Of a stretch of 18,171 nt of DNA, positions 1-7,100 are shown one piece after another. The notes below the pieces were generated by a model. That model did not search any database. It saw only the letters and a list, made by a program, of their open reading frames with translations, and was not told where the DNA came from. The position numbers and the translations under genes were made by a program. Positions within the stretch are counted from its first letter, which is position 1. Every line of letters begins with the position of its first letter. Source of the DNA: Evtepia sp. GTDB lineage: Bacteria > Bacillota > Clostridia > Oscillospirales > Oscillospiraceae. The stretch spans positions 1 through 18,171 of the forward strand of contig JAHHRP010000025.1 in NCBI GenBank assembly GCA_020025735.1, written 5' to 3'.

Positions 1-792
1 CTGGAGGAAGCTTATGCCAAGCTGGAGTGCCCCGTCATCTCCAACAACAGCGCCCACCGATGGACTTCCGACGTCCCTATGGTTATCCCCGAAGTGAATC
101 CAGAACATCTAAAGGTCATTCCCGCGCAGCAGGCTCGATTGGGGACAAAGCGAGGCTTCATTGCGGTAAAATCCAACTGCTCAATCCAGTCCTATGCGCC
201 TGCACTTCACCCTCTACGTTCTTTTGGTCTTGAGAAGGTTCTGGTCTGTACCTATCAGGCCATTTCTGGGGCCGGAAAAACCTTTTCTACTTGGCCGGAA
301 ATGGTGGATAATGTTATCCCCTACATTGGCGGCGAAGAGGAAAAGTCCGAAAAGGAACCCTTGAAGGTCTGGGGCTCTGTGGAGCAAGGTCAGATTGTTC
401 CTGCGCTTTCCCCGTCGATCACAGCCCAGTGTCTGCGAGTTCCGGTCTCTGACGGGCACACTGCTGCTGTCTTTGTCTCTTTCGAGAAGAAACCAACAGA
501 GGATGAAATCAAAAATCTTTGGAAAAACTTTCAGGGCAGAGCACAAGAACTGGCGCTGCCCAGTGCCCCAAAGCAGTTCCTACACTACTTTGAAGAGGAT
601 AATCGGCCCCAAGCCAAGTTGGACCGAGACTTGGAGGGCGGCATGGCAATCACGTTGGGCCGTTTGAGACCCGACACGCAATATGACTATAAGTTTGTGG
701 GGCTGTCCCACAACACTCTGCGCGGCGCGGCCGGCGGCGGTGTGCTTCTGGCTGAACTACTCTGTGCGGAAGGATATATCCTCCCTCGCTAA
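1..792 (+). CDS. asd: Aspartate-semialdehyde dehydrogenase, 5'-truncated by window edge
   Basis: This gene makes the enzyme that reduces L-aspartyl-4-phosphate to aspartate-4-semialdehyde with NADPH, the branch-point intermediate for lysine/diaminopimelate, threonine and methionine. The open frame runs from the first base (CTG codon at 1-3) to a TAA at 790-792, giving 263 visible residues; families of this type are about 350-360 long, so roughly the first 90 residues with the nucleotide-binding loop lie outside the window. The catalytic cysteine is in the motif SNCSIQ (codon 178-180), and the catalytic histidine is in RVPVSDGHT (codon 457-459). The C-terminal signature HNTLRGAAGGGV is also present. 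The SNCSIQ form and the RVPVSDGH motif fit the archaeal/yeast-like branch better than the E. coli-like branch (inference). It is followed by a hairpin and by dapA on the same strand, the next step of the same pathway. Confidence 0.95.
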   Translation: MEEAYAKLECPVISNNSAHRWTSDVPMVIPEVNPEHLKVIPAQQARLGTKRGFIAVKSNCSIQSYAPALHPLRSFGLEKVLVCTYQAISGAGKTFSTWPEMVDNVIPYIGGEEEKSEKEPLKVWGSVEQGQIVPALSPSITAQCLRVPVSDGHTAAVFVSFEKKPTEDEIKNLWKNFQGRAQELALPSAPKQFLHYFEEDNRPQAKLDRDLEGGMAITLGRLRPDTQYDYKFVGLSHNTLRGAAGGGVLLAELLCAEGYILPR

Positions 793-806
793 CGCTTCAT
801 GGGAAT

Positions 807-866
807 AAACACAGCCCAGATGGATTTCTGTACGAAAGAATCAGGAAGTCCATCTGGGCTGTGTTT
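807..866 (+). terminator. Strong stem-loop with T-run between asd and dapA
   Basis: An 18-bp perfect inverted repeat pairs 807-824 (core ACACAGCCCAGATGGA) with 849-866, with a 24-nt loop, and runs into a stretch of T (864-869) on the plus strand. This is the form of an intrinsic terminator for asd. It starts 14 bases after the asd stop and ends 33 bases before the dapA start, so dapA would need readthrough or a promoter of its own. I see no convincing promoter in the short stretch after the hairpin. The stem and loop are longer than in most simple terminators, so an attenuator role is possible but not shown. Confidence 0.8.
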
Positions 867-899
867 TTTGTGTAATTTGTTATTCGGAAAGGAGCTTTT

Positions 900-1790
900 A
901 TGAAAACACCTGTCTTTACTGGTACTTGTACAGCCCTCATTACCCCCTTCCATTCCACAGGTTCCATTGATTACGCTGCCTTTGACCGACAGATAGACCG
1001 TCAATTAGAATCCGGCGTGGATGCCTTATGCGTCTGCGGGACCACGGGTGAGAGTTCTGCACTCACCGTACAGGAGCACATCCATCTAGTAGACCATTGC
1101 GTATCCCATGTAGCTGGGCAGTGCAAGGTGGTGGCTGGGTCGGGAAGCAACGATACCGCTGCCGCGCTTTATCTCTGCCAACATGCCCAAGAATCTGGGG
1201 CCGATGCTCTGCTCTTGGTAACGCCTTACTATAACAAAACCACCCAAACTGGACTCATTCACCATTACGAGTATCTGGCCGATCAACTGGATCTGCCGAT
1301 CATTCTCTACAATGTCCCCTCTCGCACAGGCCTGTCTTTCACGGTAGAGACCTATCGTATTTTGAGCCAACATCCCCGCATCAATGGAACCAAAGAAGCC
1401 TCTGGGAATTTCTCTCTCCTAGCGGAAACCATGGCGTTCTGTGGGGATGAATTGAATATATGGTCTGGAAATGATGACCAAACTCTGCCAATGCTGGCCT
1501 TGGGAGCCAAAGGTCTGATTTCTGTAACTTCCAATCTAATTCCAGAAACCATGGCAGAGCTGACTCATAGTTACTTCCGTGGAGAGATAGAAGAGGCACA
1601 GGAACTTCAGCTTTCTTATCTCCCCCTCATGAAGGCCCTCTTTTCTCAAGTAAATCCCATTCCCATCAAGGCTGCTATGGCAGACCTTGCCCTGGACAGT
1701 GGCATCCTTCGCCAGCCCCTCTGGACCATGGATCCTGAACCACGGAAAGAGCTGCGGGAAACTTTGGCGGCGTTCGGGCTGCTTCCATGA
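900..1790 (+). CDS. dapA: 4-hydroxy-tetrahydrodipicolinate synthase
   Basis: A 296-residue TIM-barrel aldolase of the DapA family, of usual family length. It condenses pyruvate with aspartate-4-semialdehyde to give 4-hydroxy-tetrahydrodipicolinate, the first committed step to diaminopimelate and lysine, in the cytoplasm. Active-site residues are all visible and keep a constant offset of 4 from E. coli DapA: T48/T49 in CGTTGES, Y111 in TPYYNK, Y137 and R142 in YNVPSRTG, and the Schiff-base lysine K165 in NGTKEASGN. The ATG at 900 is preceded by AAAGGAG (888-894) at about 5 nt, which decides the start. It lies downstream of asd, whose product is its substrate. dapB, often the next gene, is absent; a gene on the opposite strand converges 32 bases after the stop. 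Confidence 0.97.
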   Translation: MKTPVFTGTCTALITPFHSTGSIDYAAFDRQIDRQLESGVDALCVCGTTGESSALTVQEHIHLVDHCVSHVAGQCKVVAGSGSNDTAAALYLCQHAQESGADALLLVTPYYNKTTQTGLIHHYEYLADQLDLPIILYNVPSRTGLSFTVETYRILSQHPRINGTKEASGNFSLLAETMAFCGDELNIWSGNDDQTLPMLALGAKGLISVTSNLIPETMAELTHSYFRGEIEEAQELQLSYLPLMKALFSQVNPIPIKAAMADLALDSGILRQPLWTMDPEPRKELRETLAAFGLLP

Positions 1791-1822
1791 TGATATCTCG
1801 TATTTTGGATGCAATGAACATG

Positions 1823-2893
1823 TTACCCATTTCTTTTCTGGGAACCTAAGAAGGTCGATTCCAGGTTGGCCGCAAAATTTTGGATTCTCTCCTCAATGCC
1901 TGGCATCTTCCTGACAGAGTCTGGATCATTGGCTGTCTGCATAAGACAAAACCTGGGAGGCAGCATCGCAGTTTTGTTAAAACACATTGCCCCCATGAGT
2001 TGTTGCGCTACGAGATCACTGCCAGAGTAACCAGAGACTACAATCCCAAAGAGGTATTTATCAAATAAGTCCCGCTGTGTCAGAAGACTTGTCAAACGAT
2101 TGAAAAGTGCCATGATATTCGCACTAACAGCATCGTTGTAGTTTGGGCAGAGAAAAAGCATCCCATCACACGCCTCCATGGCGGGAATCACATCCTCAGA
2201 GATGGCACCACCATAAAAACAAGTGTTCCGTTGTGCAAAGTGAAGGCAAGCTTTGTATGAACAGCCCCGGCAATCCTGGATGGTGCCATTCTGCAAACAG
2301 ACCTCTCGGAAAGAGAAAGCTGAAGAAAGCCAGCGCAAAGTCTCTCGTCCCATCCAGACTGTGTTGGAACGACGATTATCTGAGGCATGAATCATTAGCA
2401 GACGAGGCTTAGAGAAGGTTGGCGGGGTAAAGGTAAGAATTCGATCAGCCAGTTCCCGGATGCGGTGGAGATAGGTTTCCTCCAAGGTCAATCCCATTTT
2501 TTTTGCCATAATGTGTTGGTTATAGAGGGAGCCTGTCCCCTCCACCAATGGTTTCCCTGGAAAAAGACATCCAGATAAATTGGCAGCAAGGACCAACATG
2601 CGCGCAGTTTCTTTGGTGTACAGTTCGCCTTTGCCGTCCACAACTACACCGGCAATTGCACCTGTAAGGCTGTTGGTGTGCTGCCGAAACCAGCGGAGCA
2701 AACGGTAAAAATCAGGCTCCGGGCCAAAGGCATCTACACAAACCACGAAAAGAATCCGTCGATGCGCCAGAGATGTCTCCTCCCCTGTGGAAAAAGGCAT
2801 TTTTGTGACAGGCAAGCCATCTAAAGCCTGGTCCAGCAGGCGTTCGATCCGAGAATTACTTCCGATCTGTATGATTGTCAAATTCCCTTTCAT
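1823..2893 (-). CDS. Flavodoxin-fold (NADPH-dependent FMN reductase-like) protein with Cys cluster
   Basis: A 356-residue soluble protein. The C-terminal half (about residues 163-356) looks like an NADPH-dependent FMN reductase/flavodoxin-like domain. It starts with strand PRLLMIHAS and a SDNRRSNT loop suited to binding a flavin phosphate, and has the later motif CPNYNDAVSANIMALFNR, which matches the family's SPVYW...SA...FIDR region. Between them lie four cysteines, C208, C211, C216 and C225 (CX2CX4CX8C), resembling the Cys motif of iron-sulfur flavoproteins and related reductases. The N-terminal half (1-155) also has an alpha/beta, flavodoxin-like pattern but lacks these motifs and may be a degenerate copy. 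The start overlaps the upstream gene's stop by 4 nt (ATGA) and has only a poor ribosome site, implying translational coupling. It is the last gene of a three-gene operon. No terminator is evident after it. Electron donor and acceptor are unknown. Confidence 0.75.
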   Translation of the reverse strand: MKGNLTIIQIGSNSRIERLLDQALDGLPVTKMPFSTGEETSLAHRRILFVVCVDAFGPEPDFYRLLRWFRQHTNSLTGAIAGVVVDGKGELYTKETARMLVLAANLSGCLFPGKPLVEGTGSLYNQHIMAKKMGLTLEETYLHRIRELADRILTFTPPTFSKPRLLMIHASDNRRSNTVWMGRETLRWLSSAFSFREVCLQNGTIQDCRGCSYKACLHFAQRNTCFYGGAISEDVIPAMEACDGMLFLCPNYNDAVSANIMALFNRLTSLLTQRDLFDKYLFGIVVSGYSGSDLVAQQLMGAMCFNKTAMLPPRFCLMQTANDPDSVRKMPGIEERIQNFAANLESTFLGSQKRNG

Positions 2894-4128
2894 TCAAAGT
2901 CAAACCCCCGAAGCTGTTGATGGGTCACTTCTAAACGTGTCATCAAGTCCGCACAAATTTCCTCCCGTACGATCGCTAGTCCTTGGGAGGTATATCGGCT
3001 GCGGCAGCCAAAATAGGTCCCATCCAGAGGAACAGCACCATAATGGTTTTCTCCCCGGAGCAGTTGCAGCAGTGAAATTGCCGCAGAGGAGAGGCCGGGC
3101 GCAATGTACGGCTTAAAGCCTAAGTCACGGACGCGAAGATTTGCCTCCCTGGTGAGCTGCGTCAAGTGCGCCGAGAGTGTTGCGTCATACCCGGTGTCCC
3201 AACGGTTTGCAACCACAAGATCCTGTCCGTGGGGACCATATACCCTACCCTGAGAAAAATCTATGCGTTCTTGTTTGGCAAAATAAGCAGCGCGTGCAGC
3301 CATGACCCCCAAACCAAACCCTTGAACCTGCTCAGGGAGCAGACCTGCAAAATCTTCCGTACCTGCTTCGTCCCGGTTGCTGGCCAGGAAGACAGAGCGG
3401 GAGAGCAGATCCACTGGATCAGAAATCTGGCAAAAGATCCCCTGAAACTTGGCTTCCCGTGCCTGGCGTGCGTAACGATCCAGCATTTGACGGTTGGCCT
3501 CGAACTGCGCCATCCTGACATCCTTTACACCGCTTTCCAGCCCAGGCACCCCACGAGAGGCAGTGAAGGCAAAGAGATCGCACTGAAACAGAGCATCTTC
3601 GGGACAAATGGTGACTTTGGGCAATGGTACACCATCTGGAGAAAGGACTTGATTCAACTCCATCTCATACCGTGCACACTGGGCCTGATTTGGGTCATAA
3701 ATCGCGATCTCATCAATCTCTCTCCCCAATAATTTCAGTCCCATCAGCACTGTGCCACCAACGTCACCCAGTCCTACCAGGGTGACCCGAAACCCCCGCT
3801 TCTTTGGCTCCTTGTGGGCCAGGAGCCAGGATAGCGCACGGGAAAAGGACAAATTCAGCACGCCTGCGCCATGAGTCTGTACCAGCTCTGTCAACTCCCC
3901 TGGCACAGATTGGGAACGAATTTCCTCACAGGGACGAAGGCAGTGGATGCTCTCCCCTTCCCAAAGTTCTTCCAAGCGGGAAATGGCAAAAAATCCTCGA
4001 CTGGTCGATGGGTCCCGACGGACCAAAAAAATCAGAGGGGAAAAAGGAGAAGAAACCGTCTCCCCCTCTTGGGGGAGGCAATCTTCTTTCCCACATAAGC
4101 AGAAGCCCTGCCACGATTTATAAATCAT
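2890..4128 (-). CDS. Lactate/malate dehydrogenase-like protein with N-terminal extension
   Basis: A 412-residue protein; ordinary LDH/MDH subunits are about 310-330. Residues 1 to about 110 are an extra N-terminal region with three close cysteines (C10, C12, C17). The Rossmann motif VGLGDVGG starts at V118 (G119, G121, G124), and D145 in IAIYDPN suggests NAD rather than NADP. Later family landmarks are R192 in TASRGVPG (compare TAGxPR), SDPVDLL at 236-242 (compare NPVD), R279 in VMAARAA at the position of the catalytic LDSARF arginine, and H300 in YGPHGQD at the position of the catalytic GEHG histidine. The relay aspartate next to R279 appears replaced (V275-M276). The substrate is therefore unclear and lactate or malate should not be assumed. 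The start overlaps the giant gene's end by 11 nt, with AAGGAAGG about 11 nt upstream; its stop overlaps the flavoprotein start (ATGA). Confidence 0.75.
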   Translation of the reverse strand: MIYKSWQGFCLCGKEDCLPQEGETVSSPFSPLIFLVRRDPSTSRGFFAISRLEELWEGESIHCLRPCEEIRSQSVPGELTELVQTHGAGVLNLSFSRALSWLLAHKEPKKRGFRVTLVGLGDVGGTVLMGLKLLGREIDEIAIYDPNQAQCARYEMELNQVLSPDGVPLPKVTICPEDALFQCDLFAFTASRGVPGLESGVKDVRMAQFEANRQMLDRYARQAREAKFQGIFCQISDPVDLLSRSVFLASNRDEAGTEDFAGLLPEQVQGFGLGVMAARAAYFAKQERIDFSQGRVYGPHGQDLVVANRWDTGYDATLSAHLTQLTREANLRVRDLGFKPYIAPGLSSAAISLLQLLRGENHYGAVPLDGTYFGCRSRYTSQGLAIVREEICADLMTRLEVTHQQLRGFDFE

Positions 4129-7100
4129 AGTAGTGTACCCCTTCCTTTCGTGAAATTCGTTTCAGTTGTTTCAAGTCATCCTCCAGATAAGCCGAAGCAG
4201 TCAGAGAAAGATCGTACTTCATACGATTTCCTTTGTCTGGCAGGCGGGGCCGCAGGATCGCCTCTCCTAATCGGCCCAAAGTTAGAGCTGTGTTAAACTC
4301 TCTCTGGTGTTCTCCCTCTAGAGTTTTCAAAATATCGCAGGCGTTTTCCAGCGCCGTCTGGCTCAAGGCTCGGATACCATAGTCACTGGCATCTGAAAGA
4401 TAGTTCGGATAAATATAAGGGAGAATGAGGTTAATAGACCGTGGCAGTGTCTCTCCCGGTCGAGCCTTGCCGATGCTGTCCCCTCCCAGAAAGGGATAGA
4501 GCAAGCTTTCTGTAACCCAATAATGGAGGTTTGGAATGAAATGTTCACAGTCTACCTTGCGGCCCTGGACTTGCATCAGATCCCGACCATATCCCGACAT
4601 TACGGCTACGATCAGCCGCTGGGTGCTCAGTCCTTCTTCTTTCATCAGCCGATCCAACTGCTCAATCCGATAGCCACGGTGAAGGAGATCGTCCACTAAG
4701 ATCACTGGACGTCGGAAGGATTTCAGTGTCCTAACTTGATTGCGCAAGGGAGAGTATCCAGGATACTCCACGATTTCAAAGTTCTCTATGTTGGGTTGGA
4801 AGCATTTCTCCACATGCAGCGTTTTGGTTACGGTATTTGGTACAATTTCGTCCGATAGAATTTTCCCATAAGGGACGCACATATACGGCCCCAAACGCCG
4901 GACACCAGCAGGAACGTCTTGTACGCCATTCAGGGCCTCCACTTTCTCCATCAACGCCTGGTTGAGCATTTCCGAATCAAAGCTGAGGACCAGTTTCCCT
5001 GGGAAAAGATCTGCCAGAACCCGACGGAGTTTTGGCCGCGTCCGTGCCACAACCTGTTTGATCGCCTCGCTGTCATGGTGTGGTTTTTTGATCCGAAGCA
5101 TGACATCTTGCAGAAGCATCACCGGGGAGCGCATATCCACATAGTAAATGTCTTCCTGCCCATGGATGGGCACAAAACCAAGTTGATCTAGGGCATACAG
5201 CAAAGACTCGTTTTCTGGAGCGCAACGACAGACAGCATAGGTATGATCGTATTCCAAGCTGCGGGCCAACAGCTCATTGAGAAGCATTCGGCAGGTAGAA
5301 TCCCTTTGGTCTTCTGGGCTTTCCGAGCGTACCATGTCCACCAAAAGGATTCGGCCAGAAGTATGACGACGGACGTAGCTTGCTGCTTCAACGGATTGCA
5401 ACGCCTCATAAAGATCGGTTCCTCGCAGTGTGTGGCCCACCGCCCAGCCAAGCAATTTTTGGGGTCTTATACGGAGTACAACCCCCAGTGTATTCCGGCT
5501 TTGGGTGAGTCGTTGTGTCATTTCCAATGGTAGGTCTTGGTCGGCACCTCGGCAGCAGCGGAAGTATAAGTCCTCCCGTCGGAGAATGTTTTTACGCTCT
5601 GGAGTGCGGACATACAGTCTATTTTCATAGATAAAAGACTGAACCACAGGGTCCACCAACATAGAGATGTCTAAGTTTTGGTCAACATACTCTCGAATGC
5701 GTGTAGAGCTGACCGTATCAAAAAAGGATGGCAAACAAACTGTGACCAATTTCCCTCGGATCAACTGATCCAGCGGGATGTTGTCTGCTCCTTCTTGGTC
5801 TCTATAAAAAACAATGTGGTTATATTCTGCTGCCGAACCTGGTTCATCACTTCGGTAAGCTGACGCATTGCGTATCACATCGCTGCCAGCAACCAAATAA
5901 AGTTCTGTCCCTCCCAAGAGCTGGCGCAGACGAGCCAGATCCTGGGGGTTGGCAATGTTTACAGGAATATCATCTGGGAAAAGATAGGTGTCCCACTGAT
6001 CGGCCACAGACATGACCACAATCTGTCGCCGCTGTAACTTGGCCAACGTACGCTTACTCCAGGAAAATTCATCCACAGCCAGATAAACCTGAAAGCCAAG
6101 GGCACGGATCTCTTCCACGATTTTTTTGTGTCCCACGGAAAAGGGATCAAAGGTTCCAGGGAAAAAGGCCGCAGGTTTAGGAGCCGGAAACTGGAATTCC
6201 CCTCGCTGGACCTCACAGGAAACCAGGAAACGATAAAGGTCATTAAGCATAGCAGCTCGGTTAAAAAAGACCAGTTTCCCCTTTCTTGGTTCAGAAAGGA
6301 TGGTCAAGAGCTTTTTGTGCAGGAGCAAAAAATAATCATATCGCTTCTCCATTGGAATCCTCTGACTGCCAAAAATATCTCGGCATAGGACAACCAAGGC
6401 AACTTGGTGGATTTCCCGACGATAATGACTAACTCCCATCATTACCATTCCCAGCACCCGCTGCGTGATCGTTGGGTGATCTGGCAACGTGTTTAAAATC
6501 TCTCCCAAGGTATGCAGCGCCGTTCGGGCTGGACGAATGGAGTCCCCTTGCAAAAGGCTCTCCAGTATTTTTACTGCTTCCAATAGTTCTTTTTCCGGCA
6601 GCATACAGATGATCTGTCCGGCATAGGGAGGGATGAAACGAGAAATTTGATCTTGCCCACTCTCCAGCTCCCTTAGCAAATCGACGGTGATTTCGTTGAT
6701 CTGCGATACTGTAAGCTGCTGGCACACATCAATCAGCCGCTGACCAGCGTACTGGCGCACTGGTCGGTGTTCACTGACGGAAAGCAGGTTTGATAAATGC
6801 ATTGCCGTATGGAACGCACTCTCTGGATGGCTGCAAGCATGGTCACAAAGTAAGTCGATCTGCACCAACTTCACCGTCCAGTGGACCGCATTTTTCAGAT
6901 TGCTCAGGTAGACATCAGAAACCTCTTCTGGTCGAATCTCCTGCGTCACTCGTCCCAGTACCCTCCGACGCATACAGTCCAGTGCCAAGAAAAACTCTCC
7001 AGGCTGAGCATGGAAGGGAAGCGCCTGTTCCTGGACAAGCTCTGTCACCTCAGGACGATGCAGGCGAAGCTGCTCCAGGCAGCGAAGCGCATTGAGCTGA

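Noticed and set aside
1787..1851. Short open frame after dapA as a possible truncated dapB
   Set aside because: The roughly 20 residues do not match the DapB N terminus with its glycine-rich NAD(P) loop, and the frame overlaps the convergent gene's 3' end.
3166..3732. 188-codon plus-strand open frame
   Set aside because: It is antisense to the LDH-like gene, whose Rossmann motif and operon overlaps support the minus strand; no ribosome site was seen.
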